26,285 nucleotides of DNA, from positions 1 to 26,285 of the IMG/VR virus record IMGVR_UViG_3300005664_000068; one strand, 5' to 3'. The notes beneath the pieces were generated by a model that did no database searches, was not told the DNA's origin, and saw nothing but the letters and a program-made list of their open reading frames with translations. This document shows positions 7,467 through 16,737 of this stretch, piece after piece; the first letter of the stretch is position 1, and each line of letters opens with the position of its first letter. The DNA is from a virus. A program made the position numbers and the translations under genes.

Positions 7467-8393
7467 ATGGCAGTTTTAATAAATCAAAAAGATTGTCTTA
7501 CTTCACGTAAGAATTTAGGTTTACCAGATTGTATTATTCAAGAAGGCAGACTAACAGGTTTTATCCTTACTCCAAAAGGCTGGAGTATCGATTTAAGTAC
7601 AGAAACTTTTAACAAAGAATATGTAAACGAACAAATTCAATTAGGTAATTTTATTCCAGTATTAGGGGCTGTTGAAGCTATTAATAATACTCCAGAAGCA
7701 ACCACAGAAGAATATCAAGGAGGCGTTATGTCAGTAGTTCGCAATGGATTACCTCAATATGCTTTTAAATTCTTAAAAGGTGGTTGGAAATTTGCAAGTG
7801 CTTTATATACATACAACTCATTTCAAGCGTTTGATGTATTATTTGTATTTTCAAGCGGAGCAATTGCTGGAGCTACAAACGGAACAGCGTTTACAGCGTT
7901 TGATTTAGGTATGTTGAACAATGGAACATATATGTTTACAGATGGTTCTACTTCTGCAAGCGTTACTTGTTCAATGCAGTTAATTAATGAAACTCAATTT
8001 AATAGAGATGTAGCTATTTTAGATGCTTCTGTTTTAGATTTTGCAGTTAATACTGATATTTTACCTATTACGGATATTGTAATTACAGGTACAGCAGACG
8101 CCTCTGATAATAAAATTTATGTTGAGGCTGTTTATGCAATTAATCAATCAACTAAATTAGGTGGTATTGCAAGTGCTAATTTAAAGTTATTTGTAGAAGG
8201 TGTTTCTGATTTAATAGTTTCAGTAACTTACAACACTTTGACTGGTAAATACGAAATTGTACCTACTGCTACTTTAGGAGCTGGAGAAACGGTAGTTGTT
8301 CAATTGTATGATTCTGTAGCTGTTGTTGATGTAGCAAAGATTGGAACTAAATATTATAAAGGTGCAACTCCAGAAATCACAGTTGTAGTATAA
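7467..8393 (+). CDS. Probable major tail (tube) protein with C-terminal Ig-like region
   Basis: A 308-residue beta-rich protein starting MAVLINQKDCLTSRK. The region up to about residue 185 carries tube-type alternating strands (MSVVRNGLPQYAFKFLKGGW, FDVLFVFSSG). Residues about 200-308 look like an added domain of repeated short strands (IVITGTADASDNKIYVEAVY, LIVSVTYNTLTGKYEIV), as in tail proteins carrying Ig-like domains. It is followed immediately by a terminator. Such punctuation suits an abundant structural protein made in excess of downstream tail genes. The assignment is by order and composition; a minor tail or decoration protein is the main alternative. Confidence 0.6.
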   Translation: MAVLINQKDCLTSRKNLGLPDCIIQEGRLTGFILTPKGWSIDLSTETFNKEYVNEQIQLGNFIPVLGAVEAINNTPEATTEEYQGGVMSVVRNGLPQYAFKFLKGGWKFASALYTYNSFQAFDVLFVFSSGAIAGATNGTAFTAFDLGMLNNGTYMFTDGSTSASVTCSMQLINETQFNRDVAILDASVLDFAVNTDILPITDIVITGTADASDNKIYVEAVYAINQSTKLGGIASANLKLFVEGVSDLIVSVTYNTLTGKYEIVPTATLGAGETVVVQLYDSVAVVDVAKIGTKYYKGATPEITVVV

Positions 8394-8412
8394 AATTAAA
8401 GAATTAATCTAC

Positions 8413-8420
8413 TATATTTG
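8413..8420 (+). promoter_or_regulatory. TAnnTTTG element after the major tail gene
   Basis: TATATTTG matches the -7 consensus, but no TTG lies at 17-23 bases upstream (the nearest is 8383-8385, 27 bases away). If active, it would make an RNA of only about 45 bases before the terminator hairpin that follows, or transcribe the small tail genes by readthrough. Confidence 0.35.
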
Positions 8421-8436
8421 TAACTAACAAGGATGT

Positions 8437-8470
8437 AAAGGCTATCAATTAATTTTGGTAGCCTTTTTTA
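8437..8470 (+). terminator. Rho-independent terminator
   Basis: A 12-bp stem, 8437-8448 with 8455-8466, has one G·U pair, loop TTAATT, core AGGCTATCAA/TTGGTAGCCT and a run of T at 8464-8469. It sits between the probable major tail gene and the downstream tail-assembly genes, so it could limit transcription of the low-copy tail genes. Confidence 0.75.
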
Positions 8471-8482
8471 AATTTATAAACT

Positions 8483-8821
8483 ATGGAAATATTTAATGTA
8501 ATTATTTGGGGTGTAGATGCTGAAAACTTTTGCGCATTAACACGAGAGGAAAAAATAGAATGGATTTTAAAACACACTAAGCAAAAAGACTTAAATCAAA
8601 TTCAGTTTTTTTTAGAAAGTCCTATTGTAAAAGCAAAAGAATGTTTATCATGTGGTACTTTGAATAATAAAATAGAAAAACCTTTTAAAAATGACAGCAA
8701 TATCAGCAAAGCAAATGCTATTGAGGTTACAGCCGATAGCAACAAAATCGTGGTTGGAGAACCAAGTATCGCAAATAGTGCTAAGCGACCAAGACAAACT
8801 AAAGGAAGAAAAGATAAATGA
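8483..8821 (+). CDS. Tail-module protein of unknown function, 112 residues
   Basis: The product begins MEIFNVIIWGVDAENFCALT, continues as a charged helical region, includes CLSCGT (residues 55-60) and ends in a basic tail KRPRQTKGRKDK. It starts 13 bases after the terminator T-run. Its last 131 bases overlap the next gene in another frame, unusually long for this compact genome. Position between the tube and tape-measure genes suggests tail assembly, possibly chaperone-like. No family was recognised. The N-terminal part looks reliably coding. The C-terminal third is harder to judge because it is doubly coding. Confidence 0.55.
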   Translation: MEIFNVIIWGVDAENFCALTREEKIEWILKHTKQKDLNQIQFFLESPIVKAKECLSCGTLNNKIEKPFKNDSNISKANAIEVTADSNKIVVGEPSIANSAKRPRQTKGRKDK

Positions 8822-9146
8822 ATTTAGCAGAGGAGAACGCCCTAATGGTAAAAAAATAGGCGAATATCGTAATGCTGAATACGCTATTTTTAAACAACAA
8901 ATAAATCCTTTAGCTAATGGATATGTAGATTTGTTATTAACAAGACAATTTAGCAATAAACTATTTGTAAGACCTTTTTCGGATGGTTTTATATTTAATA
9001 GTACAGATAATAAAACAGGTTCTTTAATTGGTAAGTATGGACTTGACATTATGGGGTTAAACCAAGAATGGTTTAATAACAGACAAAGAAACATTTACAA
9101 ACCAGTTTTACAATTTGAGATAAGTAAAATTTTAAATAAAAAATAA
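8691..9146 (+). CDS. Tail-module protein with FSRGERPNGKKIG motif
   Basis: A 151-residue protein. After an N-terminal helical region, residues 46-58 read FSRGERPNGKKIG, followed by YRNAEYAIFKQQINP. The C-terminal half has F-x-S-T-D-x-K-x-G-x-L-I-G-K-YG and ends GLNQEWFNNRQRNIYKPVLQFEI. This looks like a widespread unassigned protein of Bacteroidota phages, placed before the tape measure. The ATG at 8691 is used because the reading from there looks protein-like, although it overlaps the previous gene by 131 bases in the +1 frame. An ATG at 8718 is the alternative. The stop overlaps the next start as TAATG. Neck, tail terminator and tail assembly roles are all possible. Confidence 0.65.
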   Translation: MTAISAKQMLLRLQPIATKSWLENQVSQIVLSDQDKLKEEKINEFSRGERPNGKKIGEYRNAEYAIFKQQINPLANGYVDLLLTRQFSNKLFVRPFSDGFIFNSTDNKTGSLIGKYGLDIMGLNQEWFNNRQRNIYKPVLQFEISKILNKK

Positions 9147-9742
9147 TGCCAAAATATAACTCAATAGACACAATCCAAGCTAAAGTATTCTTTGATATTT
9201 TAAAAACAAAAGACTTTCAGCAGTTAAAACCTAAACCAAAAGAGAAAGGTTTAGAAGAAATATTTATGTCTATTTATGATGAGTTTTTTTTAAAATCTGA
9301 TAATCCAGAAGCGAATAGATATTTAGAATTACACAAAGAAATTTCATTTTTTAATTATAAAATAGCAACTTTAAAACAGGCTTTACACTTTTATTTTTAC
9401 AATCGTACCACTAAAGAAATGCGTGAAGAGTTTGTTAAAAGTTTAAAAGAAGGTTTTGGAATTGAGTTAAATTTAGAAGTACCATTTATTGACGAGGTAC
9501 AGCGTGTTTTAAGCATTGAAATTGGAATTATTGAGAATGATTTAAACATGGCGAAGATAGAATTTGATTCTATGGTTAATAAGTCTAAAAGTAAAGATTA
9601 TGATTACTATGAAGAAATAGGTGTTTTAAGTCAAGTTTTACCTAATAACTCACTATTAAAAGAACAAATGACTTTATCGGTTTATATATCTTTAGAAAAA
9701 TTAGCAAAAAAAGTAGTTGAACAACAAAATAAAAATAAATAA
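9146..9742 (+). CDS. Probable tail assembly protein (chaperone position)
   Basis: A 198-residue protein starting MPKYNSIDTIQAKVFFDIL. It is acidic and mainly helical, with a recognisable YDEFFLKSDNPEANRYLELH stretch and FIDEVQRVLSIEIGIIENDL near residues 113-133. Its place directly before the tape-measure gene, with a TAATG overlap at both ends, is where siphoviruses encode tail assembly chaperones. No frameshift site linking it to a neighbour was found, unlike the classical G/GT pair. The role is inferred from position. Confidence 0.6.
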   Translation: MPKYNSIDTIQAKVFFDILKTKDFQQLKPKPKEKGLEEIFMSIYDEFFLKSDNPEANRYLELHKEISFFNYKIATLKQALHFYFYNRTTKEMREEFVKSLKEGFGIELNLEVPFIDEVQRVLSIEIGIIENDLNMAKIEFDSMVNKSKSKDYDYYEEIGVLSQVLPNNSLLKEQMTLSVYISLEKLAKKVVEQQNKNK

Positions 9743-12700
9743 TGGCAGAATTTATTGAATTTCTTTCGTCTAATGCCTTAAAAGAGCTTGAACTTGCTAA
9801 TAAAGAATTAGTAACTATGGTTGCTAATGTTGATAATGTAGGTAAGAAAATGAAAAACATATCTACTCCGAGTGGTTCGGATAGTGCTATTAAATCATTA
9901 ACAGACCAATATAAGCAACAAGAAAAGGTTATACAATCTTTGCAAAATCAGTTACAAAAACTAACTGAAAAGCAGAATTCAAATACTTTGTCGGCTAAAC
10001 AAATGGAGGCTCAATCCATTAAAGAAAGCAACGCAAGAAACTCTTTAAACAAGCAAAGAGAACAAACTATTAAGCAGTTAGAACGAGAGCAAGCAAGGCT
10101 TTTTGCTTCTGAAAATCTATATAATAAAGTACAATCTAAATTAAATTCATTATCGAACGAATACAAGGCACTTGCAACACGTAAAGAATTAGGATTAACA
10201 TTAACCGATAAAGAATCGCAAAGATATTCTTTATTACAAACTCGTATTCAAAACTACGACAAAACACTAAAAGCAGTTGACGCGACCATGGGTAAACACC
10301 AACGTAATGTTGGAAATTACGCAAGTGGTTTCAATCCTTTAAGTAATTCGATTAATCAGTTAACACGTGAAATGCCAGCTTTTACTTATTCAGTTCAAAC
10401 TGGGTTTATGGCATTGTCAAATAATATACCAATTTTCACTGATGCAATAGGTAATGCAGTAAAACAAAATAAAGAATTAATCGCACAAGGACAACCAACA
10501 ACAAGTGTATTAAAACAAGTAGCTGGAGCGTTGTTATCATGGCAAACTTTAATGGGTGTTGGTATTACTTTATTGACTGTTTATGGTAAGGAAATTGGAG
10601 AATGGATAGGGCAATTGTCTGGAGCAAGTTCGGCTTTAGATGAATTAGCTGAAAATCAAAAAAAGTTTAATGATTCACGTTTTGAAGGAAAAAAAGATGC
10701 TCAAATTGAAATTATAGAGTTAAGAAAGTATTTAGCAGTTGCAAAAGACGCTAAACTATCAGATGAAGAAAGAAATATTGCTTTAAAACAATTACGTTCA
10801 CAATATCCTTTTTACTTTAAAGAATTAAGTGACAACGCTATCTTAACAGGGAATGTTGTTGAAGCTGAAAAAAAATTAATGACAGCTTTAGAAAAACGAA
10901 AAGATGTAGAGAGAAAAACAGAGTTTAATGTAACAAATAAACAAAAATTACTTGATTTAGAAAAGGAATTAGACATATTAAAATTACAAGAAGTTCAAAA
11001 ACAAAAAGCATTAAAAACATCTGCACAGTCTGGGTTAAGCGCACAAGGATTAGCTACTATATCAAATGAGTTAAATAAAATACAAGAACGTAAATTAGAA
11101 ATAGAAAAGGATTCAAATAAAATAAATAAACAAATAATTGAAAACGACACAGCTATTTTCCAACTTAAAAAAGAAACAATTGGATTAGAATATCAGGAAG
11201 AAAAGTTAAACGATAAAAAATTAAAAACACAAAAAGATTTAAACTTTGAATTAGAAGATTATTTAGCTTCAAGATACGCTTTAACAAAAGCTACTTTAGA
11301 ACAAGAAATATCAATGTACTCTGCGTTATATGAAGACGAAAAACAAACTTTAGGCAATCGTTTATTTGCGTTTGATTCTATGACTAAAAAGAAAATAGAA
11401 TTAGCAGAATTAAGCCTTGAAGAAGAAAAGCGTTTAAATAAATTAGCTTTAGAAAATAATATTGCTACTTTAACGCAAGAATATAACGAATATATTAAAA
11501 CAGAAGGTGTTACTTCAGGTCAAAAAGTTAGAGCAAAACAAGAATTAAACAATGCATTACAATCTTTTGCTAAAAAAAATGCTTTAGATTTAGAATTAAT
11601 AGAGTTAAAACATTCTGAAACAATTTTTGATATTACAAAAGGAATGTTTGAGAATATTTTAAAAATAAGAGAACATTATGCTAAATTAGGCGCTTTAAAA
11701 GACATTCAAGAAGAAGAGTTGCGAGGATATCAAGAATACGCTTTAAGATTAAATAATATTACAAAAGCGACTACTTTAAAACGGCTTAATGAAATTGATA
11801 AAATAGAAAAAGATGTTATTAGAAAAGCGCAGGTTAATAGATTGCAGTTAGAAATTGATGGAATAGCCGAAAAATTACAAAAAACAAAATCAGGTAGTGA
11901 AGAAGAGTTAAAGTTAAAAACTGAATTATATGAAAAAACAAAGCAGTTAACACAACTTGAAATTAATGATTTAAAGGAGAAAGAAAAAGCGCAAAGAGAT
12001 TATCTTAAATTGTTAGATGACACCTATACTGGTTTCATAGATAAATTTAGTTCTCAATCAGGTTTTAGCGGACTTATTGACATAATGTCTGGTGGATTAG
12101 AAAAATTTAAAGGAGATGCTGTTTCTACTGCTTTAGTTGTTTCAGAAGCATTCCAACAAGCGTTTAATACAATAGCAAGTTATTCAGATGCTAACTTTCA
12201 AAGAATGTACACTAATTTAGAACAGCAAAGAGATGTCGCTATATTATTTGCTGGAGAAAGTACAACAGCTAAAGAGGAAATTGAAAGACAATACGAAGAA
12301 AGACGCAGAAGAATACAAAGACAGCAAGCGGAAAGTCAAAAACGTTTAGCGATGTTTAATATTGTAACAGATACAGCACAAGCGATATTAGCTACTTATG
12401 CAAGATTAGGGTTTACTCCAACTGGTATAGCAGCGGCTATAGCAATGGGAGGTGTTGGACTATTACAATTAGGATTAGTAGCAAGTCAACCAATACCAGC
12501 TTTTGAAAAAGGAGGTATTCACGATGGTGGGTTAATGTTAGTAAATGATGGCAAAGGAAGTAATTATGCTGAAAAGGTTGTAACTCCTGATGGTAAAATA
12601 ATTGAACCTAAAGGTAGAAATGTAGTAATGAATGCCCCGAAAGGAACACAAATTTTCACTCACGACCAATGGCAAGACCAGATGAATAATATTTTATTAG

Positions 12701-12882
12701 GAAATGGAATACAAGGAATTAACCAAAGAGAAAGTACCAATGACATAATTGTAAATGTTGAAACAAAAGACAGTTATCTTTTTAATATTGACGAAGGCGG
12801 AATAAATAAAACAATTATGCGAGGAACAGTACAAACGCAAATATTAAATAGCAGATTAAGAATTAAATCAAAAAACGTATAA
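9742..12882 (+). CDS. Tail tape measure protein
   Basis: A 1046-residue protein that sets tail length and is ejected with the DNA. Long charged coiled-coil stretches occupy roughly residues 10-190 and 300-750. A hydrophobic segment near 256-285 (LLSWQTLMGVGITLLTVYG) and a second near 893-915 (GIAAAIAMGGVGLLQLGLVA) fit the membrane-interacting parts of this family. The C-terminal region has the familiar IPAFEKGGIHDGGLMLVND and a GTQIFTHDQW ending. At about 1.5 angstrom per residue it would measure a tail of roughly 150 nm. Its start overlaps the preceding stop, and its stop overlaps the next gene as TAATG. Confidence 0.92.
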   Translation: MAEFIEFLSSNALKELELANKELVTMVANVDNVGKKMKNISTPSGSDSAIKSLTDQYKQQEKVIQSLQNQLQKLTEKQNSNTLSAKQMEAQSIKESNARNSLNKQREQTIKQLEREQARLFASENLYNKVQSKLNSLSNEYKALATRKELGLTLTDKESQRYSLLQTRIQNYDKTLKAVDATMGKHQRNVGNYASGFNPLSNSINQLTREMPAFTYSVQTGFMALSNNIPIFTDAIGNAVKQNKELIAQGQPTTSVLKQVAGALLSWQTLMGVGITLLTVYGKEIGEWIGQLSGASSALDELAENQKKFNDSRFEGKKDAQIEIIELRKYLAVAKDAKLSDEERNIALKQLRSQYPFYFKELSDNAILTGNVVEAEKKLMTALEKRKDVERKTEFNVTNKQKLLDLEKELDILKLQEVQKQKALKTSAQSGLSAQGLATISNELNKIQERKLEIEKDSNKINKQIIENDTAIFQLKKETIGLEYQEEKLNDKKLKTQKDLNFELEDYLASRYALTKATLEQEISMYSALYEDEKQTLGNRLFAFDSMTKKKIELAELSLEEEKRLNKLALENNIATLTQEYNEYIKTEGVTSGQKVRAKQELNNALQSFAKKNALDLELIELKHSETIFDITKGMFENILKIREHYAKLGALKDIQEEELRGYQEYALRLNNITKATTLKRLNEIDKIEKDVIRKAQVNRLQLEIDGIAEKLQKTKSGSEEELKLKTELYEKTKQLTQLEINDLKEKEKAQRDYLKLLDDTYTGFIDKFSSQSGFSGLIDIMSGGLEKFKGDAVSTALVVSEAFQQAFNTIASYSDANFQRMYTNLEQQRDVAILFAGESTTAKEEIERQYEERRRRIQRQQAESQKRLAMFNIVTDTAQAILATYARLGFTPTGIAAAIAMGGVGLLQLGLVASQPIPAFEKGGIHDGGLMLVNDGKGSNYAEKVVTPDGKIIEPKGRNVVMNAPKGTQIFTHDQWQDQMNNILLGNGIQGINQRESTNDIIVNVETKDSYLFNIDEGGINKTIMRGTVQTQILNSRLRIKSKNV

Positions 12883-15572
12883 TGGACGGAATTAATTTTA
12901 AATTTTACCTTAACTTCAAAAGTGATTCAATAGGTCGGTTAGAAATAACAGAGCCTATTGGATTCGACGGAGCTACTTTCACAATTGAGCAAGACAGTAA
13001 ACGATACGGGCGTGATGTTGCGTATGGCAGCGAAGAAGTTTCTATGTCTTTTTTTAGTGGGATTTATGATAATGGATTAACGCACCAATTAGAAAACTTA
13101 TTACGTTATTATTCAGATTATGGATTTGAAAGCGAAGTTGAATTTATAGTAAATAAAAACGGAATTGATTTTGTAGTAGGTTTGTTAGACTTTAAATTGG
13201 CAGAAACAGACCAAATAACGTATTTTAAAACTAAAGTAATACAAAATACAAATCAGGCAATTGTTAAGCGTAGAGAAGATGTAAATATTGATGTATTTAG
13301 CAACAAAGATTTAGACGACAATCCAATTACACCAGTTTCAAAAACAAAGATATTATTAAATGCAAAACCAGTTGTACAAATTAGTGAATGGAAATCAAAT
13401 ACAAATATCGCTTTAGGGTTTTCAACAACAAATAATAGGAATGAATCACTTGATATACCAAGTACAGATACATTCGGAGCGAATAACTCAAACGTTACTA
13501 TAAAATCAGGTATAGAGAATACTTTATCATTTATAGACAACAGATGGTTTTTAAACAGTTTTGGATTCCCAAGTGATGGGATTAATTTTACATATCTGGA
13601 AGCACAAGAAGATTTAACAAATGTTACTATAAAAATAAGAGAATTAATAGCTTTTACAAGTCAAAACAAAAGCGATTTCTTTGCAAACATTGTAACAAGT
13701 GGCAGTGGTTATGTGAAATTTGTTGTGAAATATGGTTATGATAATGGTATAGGAGATGATTTAACAACTATTGAATTATATGAAAAAACATTTGGTTTTG
13801 TTGACGACACGCCAGTTGAATATTTGCCAGATTCTTATGATGTAAATATACCACTTATTCAAAGAGGTATGAGATTATGGATATATTTAGAACCTTTTTC
13901 AGAAGCAGATTTTAACCAATATCAAAGTAGCAGTTTAGCAAATTACAGCGTTTATGCTACTATGGAAAACATGAATATAGAAATAACTGCTACTTCAACA
14001 GCAATTGATTCAGTTAGTGACGGAGTTAGAGATATAGACTATAAAAAACAATGTTTTAAATCAGCAACAGGATTAAACGTTATTGCTCCTAAATATGATG
14101 TTGGCGGTCAGTTTTATGATAACTTTGTGTTTAATGGTAAATTAATACGCCAATTCACAGACCAAGCATTTTACGGAACTATCAAAGAAAACGTATCACA
14201 ATTAGTTGAGCTAAACAGCGACTACCAAATAAACAAAGACGCCGTTTATATTGGTCAATATAACGACTATTATACTAATAAAGAAATAGGTGCATTTTTA
14301 ACTGCTCCAGAGCAAAGTTTTAAAAGTTCGTTTAATGATAGATATTCTATTAACAGATTTGAATATAAATATAAATCATTTGAGCAAGATAGTGAAGAAA
14401 GCAATACGATTGACGCAATACACACATCGACACAATGGTTGTTACCAAATAAACAAGTAGAGAATAACCTAAAAATTGAAGTTGATTTTGTACGTGATGC
14501 TTTTGAAATTGAAAGCTTAAGAAGACAAGGTATTAATACAAAAGAAACTACTTCTTTAAGTAATGACGATAAAGTTTATATTATTGATTGCATACAATTA
14601 GCACCAAACACAAGAAAAAGTTTTACAGCAGTTTTACAATATCAATATTCAGACGATGACAATACTTTTAAATTACTTTCAAATGGCAGATTTAATTGGA
14701 CTTTATTAGGTTTTAATGTGGGTAATATAATAAAAGTAAATGGTATTGATTATGTTGTGCAAGCGTATGAAGGAAGTGTTATTACTTTAAAATACACAGG
14801 AACAAGCAACGATAACGGAACAGAAGTTTTTACAATAGATTATCCGCTTACAAATGTGCTATGGCAAAACAGAACAAATCAGGAATTTGATTTAATTGAA
14901 AATATAGCAACAGGAAATAATTTTAGTAACTTACAATACTCAATAGGTCGTAATTTAGAACATTGGTATTCTTATTTAAAAACAGCTTGTAAATATCATT
15001 TATTAGGTAAAATTAAAAATACTTACTTTAAATCAAACGGAGAAGCAACTACGCAGTTTAGAGGCGGTAGAATTATCAAAGAAAATGCTGATATATTAGT
15101 ATCTTATTTGGGTAATGCAATATTATCTCCTTACATTTACACTACTAAATTAGTGGCTGATTATAACGATGTATTAAGTATTCTTGAATTAATGGAAACT
15201 ATAAATTCAGACAATTCTATAGGCGGATTTATTAGAGTAATGGATAATGAGTTTAGAATGGCTAAAATATATCCTACTAAGCTAAATTATAAGTGGTCAA
15301 CTGCTGAATTAGATATCACAGGAGAAGTAAAACAAGAAAGCGAATATTTAGAAATTACTTCTACTTCAAGCGGTTTAATTATTATTGATGAGGTTGGTTA
15401 TTATACTGATATTATAAAACCTTTATCATTAAGAACAGAAGGAGATTATATACAAATACTTGATTCAAGAGGAATTGCATTAAATAATTTAATTAAATTC
15501 GATAAAGTTAGAGTTAATTCAGAAATTTTTAGTAATATTGTAGAACTTTCAAACGAACTATTAACGTTGTGA
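12882..15572 (+). CDS. Large distal-tail or baseplate protein
   Basis: An 896-residue protein starting MDGINFKFYLNFKSDSIGRL. The first 130 residues resemble a distal-tail domain entry (RYGRDVAYGSEEVSMSFF then HQLENLLRYYSDYG), and the rest is rich in beta strands with many aromatic and aspartate residues. It directly follows the tape measure, where siphoviruses encode distal tail and tail-associated proteins. No peptidase or glycosidase motif was visible. It may combine the roles of separate Dit and Tal proteins, but that is inference from size and position. Confidence 0.65.
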   Translation: MDGINFKFYLNFKSDSIGRLEITEPIGFDGATFTIEQDSKRYGRDVAYGSEEVSMSFFSGIYDNGLTHQLENLLRYYSDYGFESEVEFIVNKNGIDFVVGLLDFKLAETDQITYFKTKVIQNTNQAIVKRREDVNIDVFSNKDLDDNPITPVSKTKILLNAKPVVQISEWKSNTNIALGFSTTNNRNESLDIPSTDTFGANNSNVTIKSGIENTLSFIDNRWFLNSFGFPSDGINFTYLEAQEDLTNVTIKIRELIAFTSQNKSDFFANIVTSGSGYVKFVVKYGYDNGIGDDLTTIELYEKTFGFVDDTPVEYLPDSYDVNIPLIQRGMRLWIYLEPFSEADFNQYQSSSLANYSVYATMENMNIEITATSTAIDSVSDGVRDIDYKKQCFKSATGLNVIAPKYDVGGQFYDNFVFNGKLIRQFTDQAFYGTIKENVSQLVELNSDYQINKDAVYIGQYNDYYTNKEIGAFLTAPEQSFKSSFNDRYSINRFEYKYKSFEQDSEESNTIDAIHTSTQWLLPNKQVENNLKIEVDFVRDAFEIESLRRQGINTKETTSLSNDDKVYIIDCIQLAPNTRKSFTAVLQYQYSDDDNTFKLLSNGRFNWTLLGFNVGNIIKVNGIDYVVQAYEGSVITLKYTGTSNDNGTEVFTIDYPLTNVLWQNRTNQEFDLIENIATGNNFSNLQYSIGRNLEHWYSYLKTACKYHLLGKIKNTYFKSNGEATTQFRGGRIIKENADILVSYLGNAILSPYIYTTKLVADYNDVLSILELMETINSDNSIGGFIRVMDNEFRMAKIYPTKLNYKWSTAELDITGEVKQESEYLEITSTSSGLIIIDEVGYYTDIIKPLSLRTEGDYIQILDSRGIALNNLIKFDKVRVNSEIFSNIVELSNELLTL

Positions 15573-15585
15573 TAACGTAGATATT

Positions 15586-16734
15586 ATGGACTATTCTTTT
15601 ATAAGATTTAGCGAAACATTAGCAGAGGCGAACCAATTAAAGGATTCGCCTTTAGCTAATATTCGTTATCAAGAGGTTATACAACTACTACCAACCGAAC
15701 ACTATTTACAAAAAACAAATACAGAAAATGGTATTTCTTTTGATGGAGATTTACAGGTTTTAGTTGTAGATTGTAACGATAAAACTTTAGCAGATATTAC
15801 GGATAAAGTAGCTGTTTATGAATTTGTGGATAGAAACGGAATAAATCAATTTGATATTGAGTTTTACAAATTAAATGTAGACTTTTATAAAAGACTGGTT
15901 CACATAAAATTAGTAAATACTTATTCCGATGCGGTTTGGTATTCAAATTCATTATATATAACAGAATACGAAAGCTATAAAACGAGCCGTTACGATTATT
16001 TTAATCACAATGTAGTATTCGGCATTCCTTATGATAAAACTTCAAACTATCAATCTATTAGGCTTCAATTATGGTTTAATAATTTAGAAGATAAAACAGA
16101 AGTAAGCGACTATTACCAAATTAGTAACGGAAATACAATAAGCACAAGACCGTTATACAAACAATCTGAAATATATGCTTGTGAAATGATGTCAAACTTT
16201 GCATTTGAAAGAATTAATGCAATGCTTTTGAGTGATATTATTTATATTGATGGTGTAAGAATGACAAATAAAACCACTTTAAAAAGCGGTCAAATAACAC
16301 AAGCAAGTAATATATTTAAAACTGAATTTAGTTGTTTTAAAGATTACAATCAAAAATACTTACCTTATCCGTTTATTTATGAGCCTTTAAATTTAGTTAG
16401 TAGAAGTCCAGAAGGCATATATACTTTAACAAGTTTACCAACTACTATAAGCGGAAACTTTAACAGAAATGTAACATTAGGTAGCGGAACTATAAAAATA
16501 TATCAAGGTACAACACTAATTGAAACATTTACAACTGCAACAATTGCAGACAATATTTTTGATGTAGATATAACTGGTTTAATAACAACAAATGGAACTT
16601 ACTATGTTATTATCTCTGATGGTTTGTTTTATAACGGATTAGATGTTTATAGCGGTACAAATTGGAGTTTTGAGGTTACTGATGGTGAATTTGATGGAAC
16701 AGAGTTTGATAATACAGAATTTTTAACAAATTAA
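15586..16734 (+). CDS. Tail tip protein with C-terminal Big_5-like Ig domain
   Basis: A 382-residue protein starting MDYSFIRFSETLAEANQLK. The body is beta-rich and aromatic. Residues about 283-370 look like a bacterial Ig-like (SbsA/Big_5-type) domain: LPTTISGNFNRNVTLGSGTI, then DITGLITTNGTYYVIISDG, and a WSFEV end. The last residues form a small acidic repeat (EFDGTEFDNTEFLTN). It follows the large distal-tail gene by 13 bases. The Ig-like call is by pattern. The tail-tip role is from position, and such domains often help bind cell-surface polysaccharide. Confidence 0.55.
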   Translation: MDYSFIRFSETLAEANQLKDSPLANIRYQEVIQLLPTEHYLQKTNTENGISFDGDLQVLVVDCNDKTLADITDKVAVYEFVDRNGINQFDIEFYKLNVDFYKRLVHIKLVNTYSDAVWYSNSLYITEYESYKTSRYDYFNHNVVFGIPYDKTSNYQSIRLQLWFNNLEDKTEVSDYYQISNGNTISTRPLYKQSEIYACEMMSNFAFERINAMLLSDIIYIDGVRMTNKTTLKSGQITQASNIFKTEFSCFKDYNQKYLPYPFIYEPLNLVSRSPEGIYTLTSLPTTISGNFNRNVTLGSGTIKIYQGTTLIETFTTATIADNIFDVDITGLITTNGTYYVIISDGLFYNGLDVYSGTNWSFEVTDGEFDGTEFDNTEFLTN

Positions 16735-16737
16735 GAT

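Noticed and set aside
8660-8830. Programmed -1 frameshift joining the two overlapping tail genes, as in the classical G/GT chaperones
   Set aside because: The second frame is +1 relative to the first, and no proper X XXY YYZ heptamer in the zero frame was found near the overlap.
8648-9094. Minus-strand open frame of 148 codons
   Set aside because: It lies antisense to two well-supported plus-strand tail genes. It is a by-product of AT-rich codon use.
13253-13540. Minus-strand open frame within the distal-tail gene
   Set aside because: It is a shadow of a long, well-supported plus-strand gene. The same holds for frames at 9642-9860, 10136-10324, 16773-17036, 18384-18668, 19687-19914, 19895-20098 and (plus strand) 23198-23410.
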